A DNA stretch of 64,000 nucleotides from the NCBI RefSeq assembly GCF_000170895.1, contig NZ_ABCS01000024.1, positions 1-64,000 of the forward strand. The letters are read 5' to 3'. This document shows, piece by piece, positions 34,607 to 45,846 of this stretch. Position numbers and translations under genes: made by a program. The notes under the pieces were generated by a model. The model was not told where the DNA came from. It searched no databases and saw only the letters and a list, made by a program, of their open reading frames with translations. Numbering within the stretch: position 1 is the first letter of the stretch; every line of letters starts with the position of its first letter. The DNA comes from Plesiocystis pacifica SIR-1. Lineage in GTDB: Bacteria > Myxococcota_A > Polyangia > Nannocystales > Nannocystaceae.

Positions 34607-35824
34607 ATGTTTCGTTCCCGCTACGCGCGCCGCACCGCACTGAGTCATGGACGTGGGGCAGGGAGGGCGTGGCGTCGTCCACGACGGCTAGAGTCCCTGG
34701 GCTCGACAGCGTCCATCGCGCTGTTTGCCTCGCTCGTCGGGGGGTGCGGCATGGGCAGCCCTGACTGGGGCGACGGCTTGGCCGTGGAGTGTGGGCTGTA
34801 CGAGGAAGACGCCCTGATCAACGCCAGCACCGTGGAGCGCCTGCCCGAGGGCGCGGTGGTCGAGGTCCCCGAGCTGCCCGAGCTCGACGACACCGTCAAC
34901 GCCAGCGGCGTGTACATGACCGCGGCCTCGGCCTTGCCCCTCGCGCCCGGGCTCCAGACCCTGACCTTCAACGTCACCGTCGACGGGAAGTCGGCCTCGA
35001 CGACCTGCTCCATCGATCGTCCGGTGTTCCCGGTCAGCGTCGAGCCGGTCGCGCGCACGACCGAGCCCTTCGCCCGCGCCGAGATCGTCTACGCCCTCAG
35101 CGGCGACGACGGCAGCTCCAGGAAGGCGCGCCTCGACGCCGCCCTGACCCCCGCGGGGCAGTTCGAGGTCAGCTTCAAGCCGTGGAAGCCCAAGTCCGTC
35201 GAGGTCAACGGCGCCGCCGCCGAGGTCGACGAGGGCGGCTACGTGCAGGTGCCCGTCGACGCCGCCGTCGGGGCCAAGGCCAGCTTTCGGGTGACCAACC
35301 TCGACGACCAGAGCGTGGACTTCGAGGTCGAGCTCGTCGAGCTCCAGCCCTGGGCCGACGACGACGTCGAGGCGCTGGCGAGCGGGGCCGAGGCGGGCTA
35401 CGCGTGGGCGGCGAGCGGCCGGGATCCGGCGGCCGAGGAGGGCTCGATCAGCGCGCTGCTCGTCGAGCCGAGCGCCAAGAAGATCCTGCGCCACGTCGGG
35501 CCCATGCGGGCGCTGAGCGAGGTCGAGCGCGTCGCCGTGGTCGAGCGCGACGAGCTGACCGTGGATGTCTGCGAGTACAGCGGGGGGGCGAAGATCTGGC
35601 GCATCGCCGAGCGCGCCAAGATCACGCTCTTCGACGCCAAGACCGGAGCCAAGCTCGCCTCCAAGACCCTGCGCGGCAAGCCGTCGCGCTGCCCCAAGAC
35701 GGCCGAGTTCACCGTGCTCGAGACCGACGAGAACGACCCCGGCGGGGCGGCCTTCGACCAGCGCCTCGAGGGCCCCATCGGCGAGGCCCTCGACGAGTGG
35801 TTCGACACCCACTCGCAGCGCTGA
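34607..35824 (+). CDS. Lipoprotein of unknown function with repeat-encoded N-terminus
   Basis: The mature protein is about 370 residues, beta-rich, starting after a lipobox SIALFASLVGGC. The only ATG upstream of the signal is at 34607; it gives MFRSRYARR and then a basic stretch (GRGAGRAWRRPRRLES) translated from dispersed-repeat copy 7. No RBS is obvious. Alternatives are a CTG at about 34694 or an ATG at 34750 that loses the signal. The body has recurring FEVSFKPWKPKSVEVNG- and FRVTNLDDQSVDFEVEL-type strands but no domain I know. It converges with ompA-like gene at 35834, stops 10 bp apart. Confidence 0.65.
   Translation: MFRSRYARRTALSHGRGAGRAWRRPRRLESLGSTASIALFASLVGGCGMGSPDWGDGLAVECGLYEEDALINASTVERLPEGAVVEVPELPELDDTVNASGVYMTAASALPLAPGLQTLTFNVTVDGKSASTTCSIDRPVFPVSVEPVARTTEPFARAEIVYALSGDDGSSRKARLDAALTPAGQFEVSFKPWKPKSVEVNGAAAEVDEGGYVQVPVDAAVGAKASFRVTNLDDQSVDFEVELVELQPWADDDVEALASGAEAGYAWAASGRDPAAEEGSISALLVEPSAKKILRHVGPMRALSEVERVAVVERDELTVDVCEYSGGAKIWRIAERAKITLFDAKTGAKLASKTLRGKPSRCPKTAEFTVLETDENDPGGAAFDQRLEGPIGEALDEWFDTHSQR
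34640..34691 (-). repeat. Composite palindromic repeat, copy 7 (module C only)
   Basis: GAGTCATGGACGTGGGGCAG then GGAGGGCGTGGCGTCGTCC and ACGACGGCTAGAG, an inverted module C with one arm mismatch (CATGG for CGTGG) and no module B. It lies between the AraC gene and the lipoprotein signal sequence and stays open in the lipoprotein frame. Confidence 0.9.
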
Positions 35825-35833
35825 CGCGCGCGC

Positions 35834-37210
35834 TCAGTTCTTGGCCCCGTCGCCGCTGACCGGGCCGCCGCCGAGGATCGTGAACTCGATGCGCCGGTTG
35901 TTGAAGCGGCCGGCCGAGGTGTCGTTGGTGTCGATGGGCTCGTCCGGGCCGGCGCCGCGGGTCTCGAGCCGGCTGCCGTCGACGCCGTTGTCGACGAGCC
36001 ACTTCTTGACGGCCTCGGCCCGGCGCCGCGAGAGATCCATGTTGTGCTGGTAGCCGCCGCGGGAGTCGGTGTGGCCGCTGATCTCGACGCGCAGGTCGGG
36101 GAAGCGGTTGAGGACCTCGGCGGCCTGCTCGAGCTGCGGGATCGAGTCCTTGGTGATGGTGTCCTTGTCGGTCTCGAAGTTGACCCCCTGCATGATGCCG
36201 CTGAGCGAGGTCAGCTCCTCGGGCACCTCGTCGGGGCAGCCGTCGTCGTCGAGGAAGCCGTTGCGGTCCTCGGGCTCGTTGGGGCACTGGTCCTGGGGGT
36301 TGGGGACCTTGTCGTTGTCGTCGTCGGGGATGCAGACCGTGGGGCAGCCGCTGGGCGGGTCGCCGGGCACCTCCGGGCAGGCGTCGTCGCGGTCGCGCAC
36401 GCCGTCGCCGTCGGCGTCGTTGAAGGTCGGGCGCGGCCGGTCGCGCTCGCGGCCGAGGGTGATCGACAGGCCGACGAGGATCTCGGGCGAGACGATCACG
36501 CCGTCCCCGACCCCGCGCTTGTTGCTGATGATGCCGCGGCCGTCGACGCGCAGCATCACGTAGCGGTTGATGAAGAACTTGAGGCCGCCGCCGAAGTGCA
36601 GGCCGATGTCGACCTCCGAGCCGACCGCGTCGCCGTTGCTGTCGACGCCGAGCACCCCGACGCCGAACAGGCCGAAGGGGGTGATGCTCCAGTTGCCGAC
36701 CTGGCCCAGCAGGTGCGCGCGGGCGGTGTACATGGTCGCGGAGTTGGTCGGGCCGTCCTCGCCGAAGCCCACGCGCATGGGCATGGCCGCGCCCTCGGCC
36801 TCGGCGCCGAAGTGGCGCAGGGGCATGTAGGCGAAGCGCAGGCCGAAGTCGGGGCCGATCGGCGACCAGCGCCGGTAGCCGCGGTCGGGGGCGTCGGGGT
36901 TGTCCTGGAACAGCTCGAGGTCCGGGTGCGGGAAGATGACGCCGCCGAACAGCCCGACCTCGAACATGTTGGGCTCGGGGGCCCAGCGGTCGATCCACCT
37001 GTCGTTCTCGTTGCCGCGGGTCCGGGCCTTGCCCTCGGACTTGGCCGAGGCGCCGCCGCCGTCGACGGCCACGGACGCGCTGCCTTCGGCGGACGCGTCG
37101 GGGCCCTCGTCGGGGGGCGCGGCGTGGGCCGAGCTGGGCGCGAAGCCCAGGCCCACGGCGGTGGCGAGGATGCAGGAGAGGGACAGGGGGACGCTCGCAG
37201 AGCGGGGCAT
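35834..37210 (-). CDS. OmpA-family outer-membrane protein with thrombospondin type-3-like repeats
   Basis: A 458-residue protein with signal peptide (ILATAVGLGFAPSSAHA). Residues about 80-260 form a beta barrel with alternating strands. Residues about 270-325 contain calcium-binding DADGDGVRDRDDACPEVPGD- and DDDNDKVPNPQDQCPNEPED-type repeats. The C-terminal about 130 residues are an OmpA domain: VNFETDKDTI, then ISGHTDSRGGYQHNMDLSRRRAEAVKKWL and FNNRRIEF, which bind peptidoglycan diaminopimelate. It therefore tethers outer membrane to wall. A Ser/Ala-rich linker follows the signal. Located between convergent lipoprotein and upstream vWA gene. Confidence 0.93.
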   Translation of the reverse strand: MPRSASVPLSLSCILATAVGLGFAPSSAHAAPPDEGPDASAEGSASVAVDGGGASAKSEGKARTRGNENDRWIDRWAPEPNMFEVGLFGGVIFPHPDLELFQDNPDAPDRGYRRWSPIGPDFGLRFAYMPLRHFGAEAEGAAMPMRVGFGEDGPTNSATMYTARAHLLGQVGNWSITPFGLFGVGVLGVDSNGDAVGSEVDIGLHFGGGLKFFINRYVMLRVDGRGIISNKRGVGDGVIVSPEILVGLSITLGRERDRPRPTFNDADGDGVRDRDDACPEVPGDPPSGCPTVCIPDDDNDKVPNPQDQCPNEPEDRNGFLDDDGCPDEVPEELTSLSGIMQGVNFETDKDTITKDSIPQLEQAAEVLNRFPDLRVEISGHTDSRGGYQHNMDLSRRRAEAVKKWLVDNGVDGSRLETRGAGPDEPIDTNDTSAGRFNNRRIEFTILGGGPVSGDGAKN

Positions 37211-37274
37211 GGACGGTCTCGGAGGAGTGCGGGGAGAGGGAGGAGGCGCGCGGGGAGGGGAGTCGGCGGTTCGA

Positions 37275-38345
37275 CTATTCGACGGCTTCGCAGTCGCAGT
37301 TCATCTCGATCACGATCTCGCCGTCTTGGATCGAGTCACAGGCCGCGCCGACGAGCTCGATCTGCAAGCTGCCGTTGAGCTGCCAGCCGTCGCTCTCGTC
37401 GTAGGGCACGGGCTCGTCGTTGATGGTGACCTGGCAAAAGTCGATGGCCTCGGGCAGCAGCGCGGTGTCGAGGTCGATGGTGCACTCGCGCACGCCAGCG
37501 ATGATCTCCGAGAAGGCGTCGATGAGCGAGGCCTGATCGAGGGCCTGGTAGTAGACCGCGTCGCTGCCCCCCGGCTGCACGCCGGCGCCGGCGTTGGCCA
37601 TGTCCTGGAGGTGGTCGGCGGAGATGCCGGATCCCACGGACACGATCACCGTGCGCACGCCCTGGGCGTAGGCGGCCTGGGCCGCGGCGACGGCCTCGGG
37701 CTGGCCCTCGTCGGGGTTGGGCTGCGCGCAGGTGTCGGGCTCGCCGTCCGTCGCCAGCACGATGACCTTCTCGCCGGGGTCGGGGTCCTGGGCGACGACG
37801 TCGGCGACGCTGGTCAACGCGGAGCCGGTGGGGGTGTCGCCCTCGGGCGCGGCCGACTGGTAGAGCGCGGTCATGTCGGCGAGGGCGTTCAGGGCCAGGG
37901 GCGTCGACTCGACCCGCGGGCACATGTCTCCGGGGTTGTCGTAGAGTGACAGGCCGAAGCGAATGTCGCCCTGCAGCGGCGCGACCACGCCGACGTCGGG
38001 GTCGAGGAGGGTGTCGCCCACGGCCTGCCAGCGCGAGATGCCGCCAAAGTCCTCGTCCATGGAGCCCGAGCGGTCGACGAGCAGGGTGATGTTGGGGGTC
38101 TGGGGGCTGAGCTCGACCTCGGCCACGGGGCACTCGAAGCCGTCGTCCTCCATGGCCTCGTCGCCGTTGTCGGTGGTGTCGGTCTCGGTCGGGCTGGTCT
38201 CGCCGACCTCGTCGGCGGCGGTCTCTTCCTCGGGGCAGAATTTTTGCCCGAGGCCGTCGTCGACGCAGGGCACGGCGCAGCCCGAGAGCGCCGCGAGGGG
38301 CAAGGCCGCGGCCGCCCACATCATCCAATCCCGAGTCCAAGTCAT
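37275..38345 (-). CDS. von Willebrand factor A-domain lipoprotein
   Basis: A 356-residue exported protein with a lipoprotein signal (AAAALPLAALSGC) and an acidic linker. Residues about 85-290 are a vWA domain with intact MIDAS: DRSGS in LLVDRSGSMD, the threonine in GDTPTGSAL and the late aspartate in VIVLATDGEPDTC. vWA domains bind protein ligands through the metal. The C-terminal Cys-containing region (ECTIDLDTALLPEAIDFCQVTI ... MNCDCEAVE) is typical of myxobacterial MXAN-type vWA lipoproteins. Start MTWTRDWMM at 38345; the frame extends upstream without a signal. Divergent from the GH16 gene. Confidence 0.9.
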   Translation of the reverse strand: MTWTRDWMMWAAAALPLAALSGCAVPCVDDGLGQKFCPEEETAADEVGETSPTETDTTDNGDEAMEDDGFECPVAEVELSPQTPNITLLVDRSGSMDEDFGGISRWQAVGDTLLDPDVGVVAPLQGDIRFGLSLYDNPGDMCPRVESTPLALNALADMTALYQSAAPEGDTPTGSALTSVADVVAQDPDPGEKVIVLATDGEPDTCAQPNPDEGQPEAVAAAQAAYAQGVRTVIVSVGSGISADHLQDMANAGAGVQPGGSDAVYYQALDQASLIDAFSEIIAGVRECTIDLDTALLPEAIDFCQVTINDEPVPYDESDGWQLNGSLQIELVGAACDSIQDGEIVIEMNCDCEAVE

Positions 38346-38539
38346 GTCTAGTAGTGTCCCGCGATCGCGGCTGCAGGGCACGGACAAACGCCGAGGAAAT
38401 CTTGGCGTCGCAGCCTACGGGATGAGCGGGCTCGGGGACGGCCCTGGCGCGAGGCTCGGGAGGGTCTTGAGCCTTGTTGGCTTTGCCGAGCCCTGTCCTC
38501 GGGGTGGTGCTCTCGCGTCCGAGCGCGCATGCTCGGCCC

Positions 38540-39594
38540 ATGACGACGAGTCGTGTTTCCGTGGATGGGTCGGCCTGTCGGCTGGGCGTTGGGGTCCTCG
38601 CGCTGGCGCTCGCGTCAGCGTGCACGCCCGCAGAAGACGGCGGGATCCCGCAGCCCACGGACGAGGGCGCGGCGTCGGAGGGCGAGCGCGACGACGAGGC
38701 GGGCACGGACACGACGACGGGCACCGACACGACCACGGATACGGACACGAGCAGCAGCTCGGACGGCTCCGGAGAGACCGGCGAAGAGAGCTCGGAAGAC
38801 AGCGGCGAAGAGACCGGGCCGCTCGCTGGAGATTGCGACCACGCGCCGCCGCCCGGGTGGACGCAGGTCTGGTGTGACGACTTCGCCGAGGCCATCGATC
38901 CGGCGAACTGGTCCTTCGAGGTCGACGGCCTCGGCGGCGGCAACAACGAGCTGCAGTACTACACCGACCGCCCCGAGAACGCGCGCATCGAAGACGGCGC
39001 GCTGGTCATCGAGGCCCTCGAGGAGCAGTACACCGGCCCCGACGGAACCCGCGACTACACCTCGGCCCGCCTGCGCACCTTCCAGCTCGCGCAGTGGACC
39101 TACGGCCGCGTCGAGGCCCGCATCCGCCTCCCCAAGGGCCAGGGGCTGTGGCCGGCTTTTTGGATGTTGCCCACGGACTGGGTCTACGGCGGCTGGGCGG
39201 CGTCCGGCGAGATCGACATCATGGAGCTCGTCGGGCACGAGCCGGAGACGGTCTACGGCACCCTGCACTACGGCGGGGAGTGGCCGACCAACACCTCGAG
39301 CGCCAGCGTCCCGCCGGACTTTGGCAGCCACGGCTACAGCCTCGAGTCCGGCGACTTCTCCGAGGACTTCCACGTGTTTGCGATCGAGTGGGAGGAGACG
39401 CAGATCCGCTGGTACGTCGACGGGCAGCACGTCCAGACCCAGAGCCAGTGGTGGTCCGAGGCCGCGGACTACCCGGCGCCCTACGACCAGGACTTCCACC
39501 TCCTGCTCAACGTCGCCGTGGGCGGGACCTGGCCGGGGTCTCCAGACGAGACCACGGTCTTTCCTCAGCGCATGACCGTGGACTGGGTCCGGGT

Positions 39595-39610
<16 letters not shown>
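38540..39610 (+). CDS. Glycoside hydrolase family 16 (beta-1,3-glucanase type), secreted lipoprotein
   Basis: A 356-residue protein. The lipoprotein signal ends ALALASAC, followed by a Thr/Asp/Ser/Glu linker to about residue 95. The rest is a GH16 jelly roll with catalytic GEIDIMELVG (nucleophile Glu224, Asp226, acid/base Glu229), in the ExDxxE form of laminarinases, and aromatic substrate-cleft residues (WPAFWMLP, FHVFAIEWEETQIRWYVDG). Laminarin or lichenan are the likely substrates by family knowledge; agar or carrageenan types have other inserts. Ends with a 16-bp convergent overlap with the dioxygenase gene. Confidence 0.92.
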
Positions 39611-40443
<833 letters not shown>

Positions 40444-40477
40444 GGCGCGCGGAGTATGACGCGCGCGCTCGCTGGGG

Positions 40478-41638
40478 TCACGAATTTGGGTGGCAGCGCT
40501 CGCGCAGCTGGTCGCCGTAGCGGGCGATGCGTTTCGGCCCGAGGTCCGGGCAGGCCTCGAGCTCCGCGGCTCCGTGGGTGGCCAGCCAGTTCAGCGCCCG
40601 AGGCGGGAGCACGACCTGCATGGGCACCTCGCGGGCCTCGGCCTCGGCCCGGCGCCAATCCTTGAGCCGGCTGGCCCGGGACACCTGCGACGAGGGCGGG
40701 CGCTCGCGCTTGGGCTTGGGCGGGACCTCGGCGAGGGGGTCGCCGCCCTCGAGCCCGGCGGCGATGGCCGCGAGCAGGCCCTCGCCGTGGCTCTGGATGA
40801 AGCCCCGGCGCAGGCGCATGCGCTTTAATGCGGCGGCGTCCCGGGGTGCCCGGCGGGCGAGGTGGACGAGGGGTTCGTTGGCGATCAGCCGCCCCGGGGG
40901 GTGGTCGAGCTCGCGGCCCTTGTCCTCGCGCCAGCGGTAGATCGCGGCGAGCACGGGGAGGCGCTCGGCCGGGAGGTCGCGGGCGCCCTTGAGCTTCCAC
41001 ATCCGGCTGGGGTCGAAGGCGCTGCGGTGGGCCGGCGCCGCGGCGACGCTGGCGTTGGCGATGGCCAGCTCCTCGTCGAGGTCGGCGGCGCCGATGCGGG
41101 CCTCGAGCTCGCGGCCGACCCGGGGCAGGTGGACCACGTCGTCGAGGGCGTAGCGCAGGGCCTTGGCGTCGATGGGCCGGCGGCCCCAGTCGTGCTGCTT
41201 GTGGGCCTTGGGCAGCTTCTGCTCGCACACGGCCTCGACCACGGCGGCGTAGCCCGTGCGCGACCAGCCCAGGAAGCTCGCGGCCTGCTGGGTGTCGAAC
41301 AGCCCGCCGAGCGCGATGCCGAAGTCGCGCTTGAGGCAGGCGACGTCGTACTCCCCGCCGTGGATCCACAGGCGCAGGCTCGGGCTGGCGAGGGGCTCGG
41401 CGAGGGCGGCGAGGGCCTCCGCTCGGGGCTCGCCGGAGTCGCCGGCGAGGGCCAGGGTGTCGACGAGGAAGAGCGCGCCGGCGACGTTGAGCTGGAGCAG
41501 GCAGACCCGCTCGCGGTAGGCGAACATCGAGTTCGACTCGCTGTCGAGGGCGACCCAGGCCGCGTCCCGCATGCGCTGGGCGAGGGCCGTGAGCTCCGCG
41601 TCGGTGCGCACCCAACTGTGCTCGGGGAGCTCGGTCAT
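40478..41638 (-). CDS. rnd: Ribonuclease D
   Basis: A 386-residue 3'-5' exonuclease that trims tRNA and stable RNA 3' ends. The exonuclease domain (residues about 1-190) has motif I VALDSESNS (DxE), motif II LWIHGGEYDVACLKRDF, and motif III ALRYALDDVVHLPRV. An HRDC domain follows (about 205-290, DLPAERLPVLAAIYRWREDKGREL ... IANEPLVHLA), and a second short helical region ends the protein. ATG at 41638 overlaps the LysR stop as ATGA. It may matter for the atypical CCA-less tRNA-like genes, though it is 24 kb away. Confidence 0.9.
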   Translation of the reverse strand: MTELPEHSWVRTDAELTALAQRMRDAAWVALDSESNSMFAYRERVCLLQLNVAGALFLVDTLALAGDSGEPRAEALAALAEPLASPSLRLWIHGGEYDVACLKRDFGIALGGLFDTQQAASFLGWSRTGYAAVVEAVCEQKLPKAHKQHDWGRRPIDAKALRYALDDVVHLPRVGRELEARIGAADLDEELAIANASVAAAPAHRSAFDPSRMWKLKGARDLPAERLPVLAAIYRWREDKGRELDHPPGRLIANEPLVHLARRAPRDAAALKRMRLRRGFIQSHGEGLLAAIAAGLEGGDPLAEVPPKPKRERPPSSQVSRASRLKDWRRAEAEAREVPMQVVLPPRALNWLATHGAAELEACPDLGPKRIARYGDQLRERCHPNS

Positions 41639-42557
41639 CGCGGCACCATAGCAGCCCCGGAGATCTGGGCAGCCCCCTCGAACAGCGCGCGCCGCTTGGC
41701 CAGGGCCGCCCACAGATGATCGGCCAGGGCGCGGACCCGGGCCGTGTCGCGCAGATCGGGGTGCCGCAGCAGCCACAGCGCGCTGGCCTTGGGCAGCAGG
41801 GGATCGAGGCGGCGCAGCTCGGGGTCCGCGTCGCCGACGAAGCAGGGCAAGATCCCCCGGCAGCTCGAGCAGCGGACCACCCGGTGCATGGCCGCGATGG
41901 TGTTGACGGCCAGCAGCACCGGGGCGTCGCCGTGCTCGCGCGCCCACCAGCGCGCGGCGGCGAGGCCCTCGAGGCCGCCGGTGAAGCGCGCCCAGGGCAG
42001 GGCGCCGTCGGCCTCGACCTCGACGCTGGCGCGGACGTAGGGGGCCCAGGCGACCGCGGCGATGCGCCGGCCGAGGGCGTCCTCCGGCGGCCGCGGGCTC
42101 GGGCGCAGGCGACGTCTGCCTCGCGCGCGGCCAGGTCGTAGAAGCGGTCAGCGAAGGACACCTGGAGGTCGATGGCCGGGTAGCGCCGGCGAAACTCGGC
42201 CAGGGGCTCGACGAGCAGGCCGACGAGGGTCTCGGGCGCGGTCAGGTGCACCGTGCCGGCTGGTGCGGCGTCGAGGCCCGCGACGGCTCGGAGCAGGTCG
42301 TCGACCCCATCTTCGAGGCGCTCGGCCAGGGGGCGCAGGGCTTCGCCAGCGGCGGTGGGTGTCAAGCCGGTGGGCGCACGCTCGAACAGGCGCGTGCCGA
42401 GGCTGCGCTCGAGCCCGGTCAGCCGGCGCTGCACCGTCGAGGTGTTGATCCCCAAGTGCGTCGCCGCAGCGGAGAGGGTCCCGGCCCGAGAGATGGCCAG
42501 GAACACCGGGATGTCGTCCCACTTGAGGGGGTTGTCGCTCGCGCCATGGCTTTGCAT
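41635..42557 (-). pseudogene. LysR family transcriptional regulator, frame broken near 42109
   Basis: The N-terminal HTH is intact (WDDIPVFLAISRAGTLSAAATHLGINTSTVQRRLTGLE), followed by the first substrate-binding lobe to FADRFYDLAAREADVA. The frame then changes: adding one C at the GCC around 42108-42110 (minus strand) yields ADVALRPSPRPPEDALG and continues through LLAVNTIAAMHRVVRC to MVPR, ending at 41635 with ATGA overlap into rnd. The repaired length is about 307 residues, normal for LysR. Divergent from the maleylacetate reductase fusion, so it is the likely regulator of that unit. Confidence 0.8.
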
Positions 42558-42565
42558 TTATGCAA
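42552..42565. promoter_or_regulatory. Palindrome TTGCATTTATGCAA over the LysR start codon
   Basis: TTGCAT and ATGCAA are perfect 6-bp arms with a TT centre. The left arm contains the CAT that is the LysR initiation codon on the minus strand. The position suits autoregulation. The region is AT-rich, unlike the flanks. Confidence 0.5.
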
Positions 42566-42577
42566 TTCCTCTTGGCA
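42561..42577. promoter_or_regulatory. Candidate LysR-type operator (TGC-N11-GCA)
   Basis: TGC at 42561-42563 and GCA at 42575-42577 are separated by 11 bp, the T-N11-A spacing of LysR boxes extended to a three-base dyad. It lies between the divergent LysR gene and the plus-strand enzyme gene starting at 42656, overlapping the palindrome above. A TCTATT at 42584-42589 could be a -10 for the enzyme operon. Confidence 0.45.
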
Positions 42578-42655
42578 GAGTTTTCTATTTCGTGGCGAGG
42601 CTGCAAATCCTAGTCTTCGAATGTGCCCAGCCGAGGGCGCCACGGAGCCAGGTAA

Positions 42656-44407
42656 ATGCGGGAATTCGAGCTTCAATCACCGATTCGAGTCGTCTTTGGG
42701 CCCGGCGCGGAGGCCCGGGCCGCGTCGGTGCTGGAAGAGCTCGGCGCAAAGCGCGTGCTGCTCTTGGCCCAAAGCCGGCACCGCGAAGGCGCCGAGCGCG
42801 TGGCGGCCGCGCTGGGCGAGCGTTCGGTCGGGATCTTCGACGGGGTGACTGTCCAGGTGCCCGAAGACGTCGCCGCCGCGGCCACACAGATGGCCAGGGA
42901 GCGGGACGCGGACTGGGTCGTCGCCCACGGTGGTGGGTCGGCGATCGGCGTCGCCAAGGCGGTCGCCCTCGAGCTCGAGGTCCGCGTCGGGGCCATCCCC
43001 ACGACCTACGCCGGCTCCGAGCGCACGCCGATCTGGGGCCGGACTCGGGCGGGCATCAAGGAGACCGGACGCGACGAGCGGGTGCGGCCGCAGCTGGTGA
43101 TCTACGACCCGAGCCTCGCCGCCGGCCTGCCCCAGGCGCTGTCCCTGCTCAGCCTGCTCAACGCCCTGGCCCACAGCGTCGAGACCCTCTACGCGGCCGA
43201 GGCGAGCGACGCGGCTCGAGACGCGGCGCGGGCCAGCTTGGCGCCGCTGCGCGCCGGCATGGAGGCCCTCGCCGCGGACCCGGGCGACCTCGACGGTCGG
43301 GCCGAGGCGCTCTACGGCGCGGCCCTGGCCGGGGAGGCCCTCGGCGGCGCGTCCATGGCCCTGCACCACAAGCTGGCCCACGTCCTCGGGGGCGAGCATG
43401 GTCTGCCCCACGCCCAGACCCACGCCGTGCTGCTGCCGCACACCTTGGCCTTCAACGGCCCCGAGGCGCCGGCCATGCTCGCGGCGATGCGCGAGGTCTT
43501 TGGCGACGATCCTGCGCGCTGGCTCGCCGAGCACATGCGCGCTTGGGGCCTGCCGACTTCCCTCGAGGCCCTGGGTCTCGGGCGGGCGGACCTGGGCCGG
43601 GTCGTCGCCCGGGCCGTCGAGGGAGCCGCGCGCTACCCCAACCCGCGGACCATCGACGCCGCGGGTCTGGGCGGGCTGCTCGACGACGCCTGGCACGGGC
43701 GCACGCCCATCGCCGAGCACGGGCGTCGCGTCCTCGCGGATCGATCTGGAGCGCACGCGGGTGTGCCCGCGACCCTCGCCGGGGCGCCGCTGGAGAGCGC
43801 GCGTCTGGCCGTGCTCGCCGTCCACGGCCGGGGCAGCAACGCCGATGCTTTCGTCGCCCAGCTGCGCAGCTTCGCGGGCGCCCACGAGGACGTCGCCTGG
43901 CTCGCGCCCCAGGCCCTCGCCAACAGCTGGTACCCCCACGGCTTCCAGGCGCCCTGGGTCGACAACCAGCCCCAGCTCGACGGCGCCCTCGCGGCCCTCG
44001 ACGCCGCCTGGGCCGAGCTTCGCCGCGCGCTCCCGGCCGAGCGCATCGTGGTGGTCGGCTTCAGCCAGGGGGCGTGCCTGGCCCTGACCTGGCTCGAGGG
44101 GGCGCCCGCCGAGCTCCGGCCCAAGGCCGTGCTCGCGTTCAGCGGCGCGCCCACGCCGAGGCCCGAGGCCCTCGCGGTCGCCGATGGCTGGGCCAAGCTC
44201 CGCGGCGTGCCCGTGCACCTCGGCAAGAGCGAGGACGATCGCTGGGTCCCCTGCGAGCCCTTCGACGCCGCCGCCGAGGCCCTGCGCGCCGCCGGGGCCG
44301 AGCTCTCGGTCCACCGACGCCCCGGAGACCTCCACGCCATCCACGACTTCGATCGCCGCGCCCTCGTCAACCACCTCGACCCCCACCTCGAGCAAGCCAC
44401 GCCCTGA
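42656..44407 (+). CDS. Maleylacetate reductase fused to an alpha/beta hydrolase
   Basis: Residues 1-about 360 are an iron-type alcohol dehydrogenase of the maleylacetate reductase family: RVVFGPGAEARA at the start, VVAHGGGSAIGVAKAVAL (NAD loop, GGGS at 92-95), IPTTYAGSE and MALHHKLAHVLGGEHGLPHAQTHAVLLPH. Residues about 375-583 are a phospholipase/carboxylesterase-type hydrolase with nucleophile GFSQGA (Ser470), Asp in GKSEDDRW (about 527) and His in GDLHAIHDF (about 560). Maleylacetate reductase converts maleylacetate to 3-oxoadipate in aromatic ring-cleavage pathways. The fusion suggests sequential use of an ester or lactone. Followed 14 bp later by a homogentisate dioxygenase gene. Confidence 0.9.
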   Translation: MREFELQSPIRVVFGPGAEARAASVLEELGAKRVLLLAQSRHREGAERVAAALGERSVGIFDGVTVQVPEDVAAAATQMARERDADWVVAHGGGSAIGVAKAVALELEVRVGAIPTTYAGSERTPIWGRTRAGIKETGRDERVRPQLVIYDPSLAAGLPQALSLLSLLNALAHSVETLYAAEASDAARDAARASLAPLRAGMEALAADPGDLDGRAEALYGAALAGEALGGASMALHHKLAHVLGGEHGLPHAQTHAVLLPHTLAFNGPEAPAMLAAMREVFGDDPARWLAEHMRAWGLPTSLEALGLGRADLGRVVARAVEGAARYPNPRTIDAAGLGGLLDDAWHGRTPIAEHGRRVLADRSGAHAGVPATLAGAPLESARLAVLAVHGRGSNADAFVAQLRSFAGAHEDVAWLAPQALANSWYPHGFQAPWVDNQPQLDGALAALDAAWAELRRALPAERIVVVGFSQGACLALTWLEGAPAELRPKAVLAFSGAPTPRPEALAVADGWAKLRGVPVHLGKSEDDRWVPCEPFDAAAEALRAAGAELSVHRRPGDLHAIHDFDRRALVNHLDPHLEQATP

Positions 44408-44421
44408 AGCAGAGCCGAGCC

Positions 44422-45756
<1,335 letters not shown>

Positions 45757-45803
45757 GGGCGTGGGGCAGCAGGGGGCTCTTTCTGGCCGACCCTCGGATT
45801 TGA
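45757..45803 (-). repeat. Possible decayed remnant of the composite repeat
   Basis: GGGCGTGGGGCAGCAGGGGG followed by TCTTTCTGGCCGACCCTC resembles the core of module C and the end of module B fused together. The match is partial and could be chance in GC-rich sequence. Confidence 0.3.
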
Positions 45804-45846
45804 GCGCGCTGTGGTCCTTTGGGGGGAAGCTTGGCATGCTCGCGGG

